A DNA stretch of 64,000 nt from Balneola sp. (GCA_017643645.1 JAEPNB010000008.1:124001-188000), one strand, 5' to 3'. Shown: positions 7,226 through 17,266, counted from the stretch's first letter. Notes: generated by a model not told the origin, from the sequence alone. A program made the numbers and translations.

Positions 7226-9286
7226 ATGATCTCAGTTAGAAAAATAGCGTTCCTGATCTTTATCGGGTGTGCCTTTACAGGTTCGTTGATTGCTCAGGTC
7301 AAGGATTCCGCAAAAGTACAGATTGAAAAACAACTTGAAGAAGCTTTAGAAGAACAAGAAACAGAGGAGGGTGAACTTGCGGGAGAACAACTGGCTCAAT
7401 TTCTTGAAGAATTGGCAGCGAATCCTGTTAACATAAATTCTGCATCTGTAAACGACCTTCTCCAGATTCCCGGGTTCAATCTTAAAATAGCCCGTGCGTT
7501 GATAAGCTATCGGAATGAGAATCCATTTGTTAATAAAGGTGACATTCTAAAAGTTTCAGGAATTGGAAGAGCAACCTATACCAGAATGAGACCTTACATA
7601 ACGGTTGGGGGAGCTTCGTCTCGATTTCGTGATCTGTACACAAATCCGAACTATTGGTTGGATGGAAATTCATTTGAATACATAACCAGATATCAACAAG
7701 AACTGAATGATCAGAGAGGTTATGAGATACCGGATTCTTCGGGAGGATATTTGGGAAGTCAGGGTAAATATTACCAACGGTTTCGAATGTCGAGCAGACA
7801 TTTATCCATAAATCTTACACAAGAAAAAGACGCCGGTGAAACTCTGAACGGACCAACTGCATTTGATTACACCTCCGGTCATATTGCACTAACAGAAAAC
7901 GGGAAATTAAAAGATCTTGTAATTGGAGATTATGCTCTGAATTTTGGTCAGGGTTTAGTTCTTTGGACCGGAGCTGCTTTTGGCAAAGGAAGAGAAGTTG
8001 TAGGTACAACCGGCAAAAATGAAAGAGGACTTCGGGCGTATGGCTCTGCTCAGGAAACTGATTTTTTCAGAGGTGTTGCCGCTACTTACGGCGAAAAGAT
8101 CGAGACCACTGTCTTTTATTCTAATCGTCCACGTACAGCATATGTTATTGAGGGAGATACAACCAGATTTCCTTCTTCTTCGGGTTTTCATAGAACATTA
8201 AATGAAAAAGAGAGAAGGAATAATATTGACCAAAAAACATACGGAGGCAGAATCAGAATAGACACTCCGTTAGGTTTATTTGGCGCAACGGGATACCGAA
8301 CAGAATTCAGCAGCTACATCGACAGGGGAAATGGATTATCGAATCTATACGATTTTGAAGGAAAAGAGAACTCTGTTTTTGGATTGGATTATCGCGGATT
8401 GATTGGAAATGTGCTCGCTTTTGTTGAAATAGCACAAAGCCGGAATGGCGGAACAGGAGGGATTGCAGGAATTGAAAGTCCAATAGGATTCAAAACAGAT
8501 TTCACTATGGCCTATCGGAATTATGAAAGACATTTTCAATCTTTTATGGGAGATGGATTTGGTGAAAGCTCATCAGACCCTCGAAATGAAGAAGGATTTT
8601 ACATTGGAATCAGACATGGCTTAAATGATAAAATTGCACTTTCAGGTTATGTAGATCAATACAGGTTTGATGCTCCAAGATCAGGAATTGATCAATCTAG
8701 CCAAGGCTTTGATGTTCTTGGATTGATGGAAGTGGATTTTAATTCTAATTTAAATGGATATGTACTGATCAGATCAGAAACAAAAGATGATACCTTTTCA
8801 GAAATCAATGATCGGGGAGTTGAGGAAGAATTTATTGGTGAACAGAGAAGGTCAAGTGTAAGAACACAAATTGAATATCAGTTAAGCAGAAGTATAAGGT
8901 TGAGATCGAGAATAGAGTTGGTAGAAAGCCAGGGAGCCAATGAAGACAAAGAATACGGAATGCTTTTGTATCAGGATATCAGAGTTCAGGCATCAGGCAA
9001 ACTACAGATCGACGCCAGAGTAACCGTATTCGATACAGATAGTTTTGATTCAAGAGTTTTTCAGTTTGAGAATGATTTACTATACGTATTGTCAAATACA
9101 GCTCTTTCGGGACAAGGTCAGCGAGCTTATTTTGTTTTAAACTATGAGCCAACTGACTTCTTGGAAATCTGGTTTAAGTATTCGTTATCCGTTTTTGAAA
9201 ATGTAAACTTTATCAGCAGTGGCTTGAATGAAATTGAAGGAAACAAGAACAGTGATTTTGGTATACAGGCGAGAGTGAAGTTTTAA
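7226..9286 (+). CDS. helix-hairpin-helix domain fused to outer-membrane beta-barrel
   Basis: The 686-residue protein starts with a signal peptide (ending SLIAQ), then an acidic Glu-rich stretch (about residues 30-60). A double helix-hairpin-helix unit follows at about 66-125 (VNINSASVNDLLQIPGF and NKGDILKVSGIGRATYTRM), the ComEA-type DNA-binding fold. The remaining 550 residues are beta-rich with many aromatic residues and end KNSDFGIQARVKF, as in an outer-membrane barrel. HhH pairs of this kind bind duplex DNA without sequence preference in competence proteins. A periplasmic DNA-binding domain on an outer-membrane barrel suggests DNA capture, but this is inference. It directly abuts the PorV-like gene. 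Confidence 0.7.
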   Translation: MISVRKIAFLIFIGCAFTGSLIAQVKDSAKVQIEKQLEEALEEQETEEGELAGEQLAQFLEELAANPVNINSASVNDLLQIPGFNLKIARALISYRNENPFVNKGDILKVSGIGRATYTRMRPYITVGGASSRFRDLYTNPNYWLDGNSFEYITRYQQELNDQRGYEIPDSSGGYLGSQGKYYQRFRMSSRHLSINLTQEKDAGETLNGPTAFDYTSGHIALTENGKLKDLVIGDYALNFGQGLVLWTGAAFGKGREVVGTTGKNERGLRAYGSAQETDFFRGVAATYGEKIETTVFYSNRPRTAYVIEGDTTRFPSSSGFHRTLNEKERRNNIDQKTYGGRIRIDTPLGLFGATGYRTEFSSYIDRGNGLSNLYDFEGKENSVFGLDYRGLIGNVLAFVEIAQSRNGGTGGIAGIESPIGFKTDFTMAYRNYERHFQSFMGDGFGESSSDPRNEEGFYIGIRHGLNDKIALSGYVDQYRFDAPRSGIDQSSQGFDVLGLMEVDFNSNLNGYVLIRSETKDDTFSEINDRGVEEEFIGEQRRSSVRTQIEYQLSRSIRLRSRIELVESQGANEDKEYGMLLYQDIRVQASGKLQIDARVTVFDTDSFDSRVFQFENDLLYVLSNTALSGQGQRAYFVLNYEPTDFLEIWFKYSLSVFENVNFISSGLNEIEGNKNSDFGIQARVKF

Positions 9287-9348
9287 TTATGAAATTGATT
9301 ACGGTTGAGTTTACTGTTATCCTTGTGGCTAAATAAGAAAGTTTAAAG

Positions 9349-11118
9349 ATGACATTTGAAGCCTGGGCTGTTGTAGCAGTTTTAGTTATATGCCTTGTAT
9401 TACTTATATCTACAAAGATATCGGCAGATCTGATTTTAATAGGTGGTTTAGCGCTTTTAGTGATTTCCGGAATTGTACCCACATCAATCGCTTTGGATGG
9501 CTTTTCAAATGAAGGAATGCTCACGGTTGCAGCCCTGTATATAGTAGCAGCCGGACTTAAAGAAACCGGAGCAATTCAATATGTTGTACAAAAGGTAATG
9601 GGAAATGCTTCAACTGTGAGAGAATCGCAGTTCAGAATTATGAGCCCTGTAATGATCATGAGTGCTTTTTTTAACAACACTCCTATTGTAGCGTCTTTTA
9701 TTCCTGCTTTGGAAAAATGGAGTCGTAGAACCGGGATTCCGGTTTCAAAAGTACTGATTCCTCTTAGCTATGCAGCAATTCTGGGCGGTACTTGTACTTT
9801 AATAGGGACGAGCACAAATTTAATACTAAACGGATTATTAATTGAAGAAGCATCAACCCGCTCATTGGGTTTATTTGAACCCGCTCTTGTTGGTGTGCCT
9901 TGTGCGATCGCAGGTTTTATTTATTTGCTGATATGTGGCGATAAATTACTTCCAAACCGAAGCTCAAGTATTGAAAGTTTTCGGGATACAAGAGAGTACG
10001 CCATTGAAATGATAGTTGAGGAAAAGAGTTCTTTGGTTTCAAAATCAATAGAAGATGTAGGGTTGAGAAATTTAACCGGATTATTTTTAGCAGAGATTAT
10101 AAGAGACGGGCGTTCAATTCCGGCTGTGGGACCTCATGAAAAATTAAAAGGCAATGACAGACTTGTTTTTATAGGAATGGTGGAATCTATTATTGACATC
10201 CAGCAAATTCAAGGACTGAAGCTCGCTACTGATCAGATATTTAAGTTAGATTCTCCCAGAAGAGAACGAGTACTGGTAGAGTCTGTAGTTTCAGCGTCAA
10301 ACCCTATATTAGGAAGGACTATACGTGAGTCAGGTTTCAGAAATCGTTACAATGCTGTAGTACTTGCTGTATCCCGGAGTGGAGAAAGATTGTCCCAAAA
10401 AATTGGTGATATTAAACTAAGGAGTGGCGATACTTTACTTTTAGAGGCACATCCGGAGTTTTTAAGTCAATATCGGAACTCGAATGACTTTTATTTAATG
10501 AGCTCTATAGAAGACTCAGCCCCTACAACCTATGATGGTGCATTTTTTTCTGTTTCAGTGTTGTTCGGAATGGTGATATTAGCCGGTACAGGATTACTAT
10601 CCATGCTTCAAGCTTCTTTTTTGGCAGCTGTTTTTATGATTGTACTAAAATGTACAAGATACTCTCAGGCATTGGAAAACATTGACTGGAGAGTACTGAT
10701 TGCTATCGGTTCGTCTTTAGGCCTTGGTTCTGCATTAGAAACAACTGGAGCTGCTGTAGTATTTGCAGAAGGCTTACTCGGGTTTGCTCAGTCAGATCCA
10801 ATGATGGCATTAATTCTTACTTATTTATGCACATGGGTTTTAACAGAAATGATTACCAACAATGCCGCAGCAGTATTGGTTTTTCCAATAGCCCTGGCTG
10901 TAGCTTTAGAAATGGGGGTTAGTTTTATGCCATTTGCAATGATAATAATAATGGGTGCTTCTGCTAGTTTTTCAACTCCTATTGGGTATCAAACAAACTT
11001 AATGATATATGGCCCGGGTGGTTATCGTTATACAGATTATATTAAAATTGGATTACCCTTGAATTTGATAGTAGGTTTCATAGCTGTAACCTTAATACCT
11101 TTAATCTGGAAATTTTAG
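9349..11118 (+). CDS. SLC13-family anion (sulfate) permease with RCK_C domains
   Basis: Membrane transporter of 589 residues. Two hydrophobic blocks (about 1-200 and 400-589) flank a soluble middle with two TrkA-C/RCK_C-like units (about 205-290 and 300-380, for example DRLVFIGMVESI and GDTLLLEAHPEF). The transport signatures are NNTPIVASF, GTCTLIGTSTNL and, in the second half, EMITNNAAAVLVFP with FSTPIGYQTN, as in divalent-anion:sodium symporters. Position directly before cysQ, cysC, cysD and cysN points to sulfate as substrate. It is the first gene of the sulfate operon, 62 bases after the previous gene. The alternative would be a dicarboxylate carrier, which the neighbours do not favour. 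Confidence 0.85.
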   Translation: MTFEAWAVVAVLVICLVLLISTKISADLILIGGLALLVISGIVPTSIALDGFSNEGMLTVAALYIVAAGLKETGAIQYVVQKVMGNASTVRESQFRIMSPVMIMSAFFNNTPIVASFIPALEKWSRRTGIPVSKVLIPLSYAAILGGTCTLIGTSTNLILNGLLIEEASTRSLGLFEPALVGVPCAIAGFIYLLICGDKLLPNRSSSIESFRDTREYAIEMIVEEKSSLVSKSIEDVGLRNLTGLFLAEIIRDGRSIPAVGPHEKLKGNDRLVFIGMVESIIDIQQIQGLKLATDQIFKLDSPRRERVLVESVVSASNPILGRTIRESGFRNRYNAVVLAVSRSGERLSQKIGDIKLRSGDTLLLEAHPEFLSQYRNSNDFYLMSSIEDSAPTTYDGAFFSVSVLFGMVILAGTGLLSMLQASFLAAVFMIVLKCTRYSQALENIDWRVLIAIGSSLGLGSALETTGAAVVFAEGLLGFAQSDPMMALILTYLCTWVLTEMITNNAAAVLVFPIALAVALEMGVSFMPFAMIIIMGASASFSTPIGYQTNLMIYGPGGYRYTDYIKIGLPLNLIVGFIAVTLIPLIWKF

Positions 11119-11128
11119 TTAACCTCTA

Positions 11129-11875
11129 ATGATTAAAACAATCATAGATATTGCAAGAGTTGCGGGAACCAAAATTCTAGAGTTTTATGAGAAAGAAATT
11201 ACTGTTGAGTCAAAGAGTGACAATTCTCCTCTTACAAAAGCTGATTTAGCTGCTCATCATTATATTGTAGATGAGCTCTCTAAATTAGATTCCGCAATTC
11301 CAATTATTTCAGAAGAGTCCGGAGTTCCTGATTTTGAAACTCGAAAAAAGTGGAATAAATATTGGCTGGTTGATCCATTGGATGGAACCAAAGAGTTCAT
11401 AAAAAAAAATGGAGAGTTTACTGTAAATATAGCGTTGATAGAAAACGGATGTTCGGTTCTTGGTGTTGTGTATGCTCCGGCAAAGAAGCTTCTTTATTAT
11501 GGTGTAAAGGATTTGGGTGCTTTCAGACAAATAGACAAGTCTGAACCAGAGCGGATATATTCAGAAAAAGCGAATAAATCTGAGCCTATCAGTATAATTG
11601 AAAGCAGATCTCATGGGTCTGAAGCTCTCGAACAGTTTTTGGAAAATCAAGGAATTAAGGTTAAAGAAAGAGTGAAAAGCGGGAGTTCATTGAAAATTTG
11701 CCTGGTAGCAGATGGGACCGCCGATCTGTATCCACGAATGGGGCCTACTATGGAATGGGATGTAGCTGCAGGAGATGCAGTATATCGTTATTCTGCGAAA
11801 GAAGGCGTTCATGAATCAGGTATAAACTACAATAAAGAAAATTTATTAAATCCGAATTTTGTAATCGGATGGTAA
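11129..11875 (+). CDS. cysQ: 3'(2'),5'-bisphosphate nucleotidase CysQ
   Basis: Lithium-sensitive phosphatase-fold enzyme that removes the 3'-phosphate of PAP (and PAPS), preventing build-up of this by-product of sulfate transfer. Of 248 residues, the metal-binding motifs are SEES (61-64), DPLDGTKEF (82-90) and EWDVAAGDA (209-217), complete and in the family order. It lies 10 bases after the permease and 16 before cysC, so it is within the sulfate operon. Its presence fits a pathway that goes through PAPS, whether for reduction or for sulfate transfer to polysaccharide. Confidence 0.93.
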   Translation: MIKTIIDIARVAGTKILEFYEKEITVESKSDNSPLTKADLAAHHYIVDELSKLDSAIPIISEESGVPDFETRKKWNKYWLVDPLDGTKEFIKKNGEFTVNIALIENGCSVLGVVYAPAKKLLYYGVKDLGAFRQIDKSEPERIYSEKANKSEPISIIESRSHGSEALEQFLENQGIKVKERVKSGSSLKICLVADGTADLYPRMGPTMEWDVAAGDAVYRYSAKEGVHESGINYNKENLLNPNFVIGW

Positions 11876-11891
11876 TGCTCAATTTGAAAAT

Positions 11892-12419
11892 ATGAAAAAT
11901 TGGAAGCCAACGGTCCTTTGGTTTACAGGTTTATCAGGATCGGGAAAAAGTACAATCTCAGAAGAATTATATAAATTGATGAAATCCGAGGGTTTAGAAG
12001 TTGAGCATCTCGACGGAGATGTAATAAGAGATATTTTTCCGAAAACCGGTTTTAGTAAGGCTGACAGAAATGCACATGTTAAAAGAGTAGGATATTTGGC
12101 AAGCAGGTTACAAGCTCATAAAGTTTTTGTGATAGGATCTTTTGTTTCTCCTTATAAAGAAGCAAGAGATTTCGTTCGTGAAATTTGTGAAGATTTCACT
12201 GAAATATACATTTCAACTCCATTTGAAGAATGCGAAAGAAGAGATGTTAAAGGCCTGTATGCCAAAGCACGGTCGGGTGAAATTAAAAATTTTACCGGAC
12301 TTGATGATCCCTATGAAGCGCCTGAAAACCCGGAACTGGAAATCGATACAACGGATATTTCCTTAAGTGAAGCGTTGAATCAAATAACAGAATACTTGGA
12401 TAATCATAAATCCAATTGA
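11892..12419 (+). CDS. cysC: adenylylsulfate kinase
   Basis: Phosphorylates APS to PAPS with ATP. The 175-residue protein opens with the P-loop GLSGSGKST (13-21), then the family segments LDGDVIRDIFP and FSKADRNAHVKRVGYLA; ISTPFEECERRDVKGLYAKAR is the usual lid region and GLDDPYEAPENPELEIDT closes the domain. It stands alone and is not fused to CysN, matching the stand-alone CysN downstream. Third gene of the sulfate operon, 45 bases before cysD. Confidence 0.95.
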   Translation: MKNWKPTVLWFTGLSGSGKSTISEELYKLMKSEGLEVEHLDGDVIRDIFPKTGFSKADRNAHVKRVGYLASRLQAHKVFVIGSFVSPYKEARDFVREICEDFTEIYISTPFEECERRDVKGLYAKARSGEIKNFTGLDDPYEAPENPELEIDTTDISLSEALNQITEYLDNHKSN

Positions 12420-12464
12420 GATAGTTTAAAAGAGATAAAATTAGTTTAGTCAAAAGAATCAGAT

Positions 12465-13370
12465 ATGCCATCATATAAATTAAACCACATACAACAGCTT
12501 GAATCTGAAGCAATACTCATAATGAGAGAAGTGGCTGCTCAATTTGAAAAACCCGTTCTGTTATTTTCAGGTGGAAAAGATTCTATTGTAATGGCTCACC
12601 TCGCCAGAAAAGCTTTTTTTCCCGGGAAAATCCCTTTCCCTTTTCTTCATGTAGATACAGGGCATAATTTTGATGAAACCATAGAGTTTCGCGACTGGCT
12701 AACAGAAGAGTTAGGTATTCATATGATAGTGGCAAGTGTACAGGATTCTATTGATAAAGGGAAAGTAAAAGAAGAAAAAGGTCCCAGAGCCAGTAGAAAC
12801 GGATTGCAAATCACTACTCTTTTAGATGCCCTTGAAGAACATAAGTTCGACGCAGCTTTTGGTGGAGCACGTCGTGACGAAGAAAAAGCACGTGCAAAAG
12901 AACGATTTTTCTCTCATCGCGATGATTTCGGACAATGGGATCCTAAAAACCAAAGACCTGAACTTTGGAATCTATTCAATGGTAAAAAAGATCTCGGTGA
13001 GCATTTTAGAGTTTTCCCTTTAAGCAACTGGACTGAAATGGATGTGTGGCAATATATTGCAGCAGAAGACATTGAAATCCCTTCTTTATACTTTTCACAT
13101 AAAAGGAGGGTTTTTAAAAGAGATGGAACCATTCTGGCAGAAGCAGATTTCATCCAGTTAATGGAAGACGAAAAAATTGAGGAAAAAATAGTACGGTTCA
13201 GAACTATCGGTGACATTACATGCACAGGTGCCGTTCAATCCGAAGCATCAACGTTAGAAGATATTATTCAGGAGGTTGCTTCTGCACGTATAACAGAAAG
13301 GGGCGGACGTGCTGACGATAAACGTTCTGAAGCCGCTATGGAAGAAAGAAAAAAACAAGGATACTTTTAA
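12465..13370 (+). CDS. cysD: sulfate adenylyltransferase subunit 2
   Basis: Catalytic subunit of ATP sulfurylase. The PP-loop SGGKDS is at residues 35-40, followed by FLHVDTGHNFDETIEFRD and GGARRDEEKARAKER, the standard CysD segments. The 301-residue length and the C-terminal GGRADDKRSEAAMEERKKQGYF match the family end to end. It forms a heterodimer with the GTPase CysN encoded 70 bases downstream and makes APS from sulfate and ATP. Confidence 0.97.
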   Translation: MPSYKLNHIQQLESEAILIMREVAAQFEKPVLLFSGGKDSIVMAHLARKAFFPGKIPFPFLHVDTGHNFDETIEFRDWLTEELGIHMIVASVQDSIDKGKVKEEKGPRASRNGLQITTLLDALEEHKFDAAFGGARRDEEKARAKERFFSHRDDFGQWDPKNQRPELWNLFNGKKDLGEHFRVFPLSNWTEMDVWQYIAAEDIEIPSLYFSHKRRVFKRDGTILAEADFIQLMEDEKIEEKIVRFRTIGDITCTGAVQSEASTLEDIIQEVASARITERGGRADDKRSEAAMEERKKQGYF

Positions 13371-13440
13371 GATAGTGATGAGTAAATATAGTTTAGTACC
13401 GGAAACAACTGTTTAAACCTCTACGCTGAAAAATAATACA

Positions 13441-14718
13441 ATGCCAAATTACGACAAAGACAACGCATATTTAAATATGGATCTTCTTCGGTTTTCTACT
13501 GCAGGTAGCGTAGATGACGGAAAAAGTACATTGATTGGCCGACTTCTTTATGATTCGAAATCAATTTTTGAAGATCAGATGGAAGCGATTGAACGGTCAA
13601 GCAAAAATAAAGGTGATGATTATACCAATCTTGCACTTTTAACCGATGGATTATCTGCCGAAAGAGAACAGGGGATTACTATTGATGTTGCCTACCGATA
13701 TTTTTCAACTCCTAAAAGAAAGTTTATTATTGCAGATACACCCGGTCATATTCAGTATACGAGAAATATGGTTACCGGAGCTTCAACAGCAAATCTGGCA
13801 ATTATTTTGGTGGATGCAAGAACCGGTGTTATAGAGCAGACTTGTCGGCATTCCTTCATCTCTTCTTTATTGGGAATCGAACATATAGTGCTTTGTGTGA
13901 ATAAAATGGATCTGGTTGATTACAGTCAGGAAGCATTTGAAAAAGTAGTAGCGCAATACAGAGAGTTTTCTTCGAAACTTAATGTGCCGGATATTCACTA
14001 TATACCGATCAGCGCATTATACGGAGATAATGTTGTTGATCGTTCCAAAAAAATGGATTGGTACGAGGGAAGTACATTACTTTATACTTTAGAAAATGTA
14101 GAAATTAACAGCGATTATAATCACGTAGACAGTCGTTTTCCCGTTCAATGGGTAATTCGTCCTCAATCTGAGAAGTATCCGGATTATCGTGGATACGGAG
14201 GACGTGTAGAAGGAGGTGTTTTTAAACCAGGGGATGAAGTAATGGCCTTGCCTTCAGGATTTACATCAAAGATTAAGAATATTCATAATTATGATGAAGA
14301 AATTGAAGAGGCTTTTCAGCCTATGTCAGTTTCAATGACACTGGAAGATGAAATTGATATTTCCCGTGGAGATATGATCTGTAAACCTGATAACCAACCC
14401 AAAACAGGACAGGATATTGACCTGATGGTTTGTTGGTTAAATAAAGAAGCGCTAAAACCAGGCGGGAAATATGCAATTAAGCATACAACGAAAGATGCCA
14501 GATGTATTATCAAAGATGTTAAGTATAAAATTGATATTAAAACACTTCACAGAGTTGAAGGTGACACTAACATAGGTCTTAATGATATTGGACGTATTAA
14601 GATAAGAACTACCAGTCCACTGTTTTATGATAGTTATTCAAAAAACAGATCTACAGGCAGTTTGATTATTATTGATGAGTTCTCTAATAATACGGTTGGC
14701 GCAGGCATGATACTGTGA
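13441..14718 (+). CDS. cysN: sulfate adenylyltransferase subunit 1 (GTPase)
   Basis: GTPase that drives APS formation by CysD. EF-Tu-like G motifs are complete: GSVDDGKST (22-30), DTPGHIQYTRNM near residue 100 and NKMD near residue 155, followed by the EF-Tu domain 2/3 region. At 425 residues it ends after domain 3, with no fused APS kinase, in agreement with the separate cysC. The last gene of the sulfate operon: its stop codon is followed at once by a hairpin terminator. No PAPS reductase or sulfite reductase is present in the window. Confidence 0.96.
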   Translation: MPNYDKDNAYLNMDLLRFSTAGSVDDGKSTLIGRLLYDSKSIFEDQMEAIERSSKNKGDDYTNLALLTDGLSAEREQGITIDVAYRYFSTPKRKFIIADTPGHIQYTRNMVTGASTANLAIILVDARTGVIEQTCRHSFISSLLGIEHIVLCVNKMDLVDYSQEAFEKVVAQYREFSSKLNVPDIHYIPISALYGDNVVDRSKKMDWYEGSTLLYTLENVEINSDYNHVDSRFPVQWVIRPQSEKYPDYRGYGGRVEGGVFKPGDEVMALPSGFTSKIKNIHNYDEEIEEAFQPMSVSMTLEDEIDISRGDMICKPDNQPKTGQDIDLMVCWLNKEALKPGGKYAIKHTTKDARCIIKDVKYKIDIKTLHRVEGDTNIGLNDIGRIKIRTTSPLFYDSYSKNRSTGSLIIIDEFSNNTVGAGMIL

Positions 14719-14760
14719 TGTTCACTAAGAGATTTTAGTGAACAGTATCTGTTATTTTTT
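14719..14760 (+). terminator. rho-independent terminator after cysN
   Basis: A perfect 10-base stem tgttcactaa (14719-14728) and ttagtgaaca (14735-14744) with a six-base loop begins right at the cysN stop and is followed by a T-rich tract ending in six T at 14755-14760. It would end the sulfate operon. The stem could also serve the convergent Wzc-like gene, although its U-run lies on the plus side only. Confidence 0.8.
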
Positions 14761-14810
14761 AAAGTCGTACCCGGCGCTAACTCGAAAAAGTGTAACTAAT
14801 ACCTTCGATA

Positions 14811-17144
14811 CTATCTGTATTTATAATACTCGGAATATGTACGCTTGTAGTAATTATAATTTGTGTAGTAATCAGTACTCTTTTTAGGGTTGAAGGCATT
14901 CAGAACTATTCCAAGAACGTCTGCATTCAAATGTTCTAATCCATCCAGTGTAAATTTAAGCTCTCTTTTAGTTGTAATGTTGAATCTTGAGACAACAATT
15001 AAACCATCAATAAGACGAAGGAGGGAAGCTGAATCAGATATAATTCCGTATGGTGCCGTATCCAAAATGATATGATCATATTCTGATTTATACTTATCAA
15101 TAAGTTGCTTAAGGCGCTTGCTATCCAAAACAGAAGCCGGTTCAGGTGTTTTATGTCCTACTGTTATTAAATCTACATTAGGAGCTACTGTACTAAGACG
15201 TACATCTTTTGTAGCATCAAACAATGCATCAGAAAGTCCCGGTTCTTTGTTTTCACCAAAAATTTTATGTTGCGTTGGTCGGCGTAAATCAAGGTCAATG
15301 ATAAGCACCTTTTTTTCAGAACCGGTAAAAGTAACCGCTAAATTAGCAGCAACTGTACTTTTTCCTTCACCTTTAGCAGCACTGGATACCATAAGTATTT
15401 TATACTCTTTGTCAGGATTTGCGTACACAACATTGATTCTTAATCTGCGGTAAGCTTCAGAAATTGGAGATATATGATCAAACAATGTTATTAGTTGATT
15501 TGAAACCGATTTTTCTCCTATATACTGGCGCTCATTAGGGTCAAGTTCACCTATTATTGAAAAATCAGGAATTGCACCTAATACCGGCTTACCAAAATCC
15601 TTTAGCACGTCAGTAGAAGTAATGGTATCGTTAATTGTCTCACGAATCAATATAAATCCAACAGCTACAATGCCTCCTAGCATAAATCCAATGACTACTA
15701 TAATCTTCTTTTTTGGTTTGATAGGCTCTTTTGCAGGAATAGCATAATCTAAAGGTCTTCCCAAACCAAATTGTGTTTTTTCCCATAAACTCATTTCCGA
15801 GAATTGAGCTGAAACCTGTAGATACATTTCCTCATTTACACGGACATTTCTCTTTAGACGGGCAAGTTGAATAATTTCATCAGGTAGTTCTTCAAAGCGA
15901 TTATTCACTTCGGAATATCTCTCAGAGATTACTGTTTCTTGCGTTTCTAATTGGGCTTGTTCTACCTTAAGTTCAATTAATTTCTGGCTTATCTCAGAAA
16001 TTCGTTGTGTTAATGTTCCGTCACCAGAGCCCATGAAACTTAGGTATAGATCAGATCCGGAGGACAACAAATTATTAGTACGATCTTTAATTTGTTGTTT
16101 TACTTTTGCAATCTCATTTTCAATTCTAACTATTTCAGGATTGCTCTCAGAAATGTCAGGGTTTTTAGTTAGATATAATAATTTATTGGTCTCTAATTCT
16201 GCCAATGCATATTGATAGCGTTCTATAACCGGTCCGATTGCATCCGAATACTGATCAGCAAGTCCAGGCTTGATTTCATTAAGTTGATTTTCATATTGCG
16301 CAATTCCGGACTTAACTGCTACCAATCCCACTTCTAATTTCTGCTTCTCAACCTCCAGACTAGCAATTGTTGATATGATTTCTTCAGCCTGAGGATCAAC
16401 CGCAATTAGCAATGTTCTATTCATAAATTTTTGAAGTGAGTCTTCAGTAGAAACGAGCTCAGATTCTAATTTTGCTCTCTCAGTTCTCAAAAATTCAAGG
16501 GCAGAAACCGCCATGGTTCTGTTTTGTTCTGTAGATAAGGCCGAATAGGTATCCATAGTCATATTAATTATGGATGACGCTTCAGTAGGAAGGGGGCTTT
16601 CAAAAGAAATAGAAACGATATCGGCTTCAGGATCTGGTTCACTGAATCTAATGAGCTCTCGGTATCGCATTGCAACAGTATCGAGAGAGGTAGTTGTGGA
16701 ATCTTCAGGATAAGCCCTCCATAGAATAGGAAACTTTCGCCCGTATTGGTCAAATTCTTCTTCATTGATACGTTCTGCAAGGTCGTAGCTGAGCTTTCTG
16801 GATTTCATAATCTGTAACTCATTGGCAATGGTGCTTCCTACACCAATTCCGTACGTACTTGTAAGAAGATTCTCAATTCCCGCACCCGCATAAGAGTATC
16901 TGTTTTTACTTTCACTGACTATGAGTGTGCCGGTGCTTTGATAGATGGGTGTTTGGATCAAAGAAAAAATAACGGCCAATATTGTAAATAAAAATGTAAT
17001 TCCAATCAGAACCCATTTGTGTAGGAGCAGAATATTAAAAATTTTAAGAAGATCAATTTCCTTCTCAACATAAGAATCAGGCTCATTCTCTAAGGAAGAA
17101 TATCCAGAATTATAACCGTTACTTGAATTTCCATTAAAGTGCAT
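14811..17144 (-). CDS. Wzc-like polysaccharide co-polymerase / BY-kinase
   Basis: Inner-membrane protein of 777 residues that sets polysaccharide chain length and autophosphorylates on tyrosine. An N-terminal Wzz domain begins with a membrane segment at about 42-63, followed by long helices with coiled-coil character, then a second membrane segment near residues 480-500. The C-terminal kinase has Walker A SSAAKGEGKST, Walker A' VLIIDLDLRRP and a Walker B-like HIILDTAPYG. The extreme C-terminus (last 20 residues) holds nine tyrosines, the usual phosphorylation cluster. It is transcribed away from the polysaccharide locus. No Wzb-type phosphatase and no full Wza exporter are nearby, though an SLBB protein follows. 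Confidence 0.93.
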   Translation of the reverse strand: MHFNGNSSNGYNSGYSSLENEPDSYVEKEIDLLKIFNILLLHKWVLIGITFLFTILAVIFSLIQTPIYQSTGTLIVSESKNRYSYAGAGIENLLTSTYGIGVGSTIANELQIMKSRKLSYDLAERINEEEFDQYGRKFPILWRAYPEDSTTTSLDTVAMRYRELIRFSEPDPEADIVSISFESPLPTEASSIINMTMDTYSALSTEQNRTMAVSALEFLRTERAKLESELVSTEDSLQKFMNRTLLIAVDPQAEEIISTIASLEVEKQKLEVGLVAVKSGIAQYENQLNEIKPGLADQYSDAIGPVIERYQYALAELETNKLLYLTKNPDISESNPEIVRIENEIAKVKQQIKDRTNNLLSSGSDLYLSFMGSGDGTLTQRISEISQKLIELKVEQAQLETQETVISERYSEVNNRFEELPDEIIQLARLKRNVRVNEEMYLQVSAQFSEMSLWEKTQFGLGRPLDYAIPAKEPIKPKKKIIVVIGFMLGGIVAVGFILIRETINDTITSTDVLKDFGKPVLGAIPDFSIIGELDPNERQYIGEKSVSNQLITLFDHISPISEAYRRLRINVVYANPDKEYKILMVSSAAKGEGKSTVAANLAVTFTGSEKKVLIIDLDLRRPTQHKIFGENKEPGLSDALFDATKDVRLSTVAPNVDLITVGHKTPEPASVLDSKRLKQLIDKYKSEYDHIILDTAPYGIISDSASLLRLIDGLIVVSRFNITTKRELKFTLDGLEHLNADVLGIVLNAFNPKKSTDYYTNYNYYKRTYSEYYKYR

Positions 17145-17266
17145 TTCTTGACTATTAGTCCATTAAAATTGATATCATTAAAGATATAAAAAGAATTTCT
17201 GATTAGTACTATTATTTACAATTAAAAGGTCTTAATTTCTGATTTTAGATTAAAATTAAAGGATTT

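Noticed and set aside
9289-9336. Short reading frame of 15 codons before the sulfate permease, considered as a leader peptide
   Set aside because: It has no cysteine or methionine run, no attenuator hairpins follow, and such a length is expected by chance.
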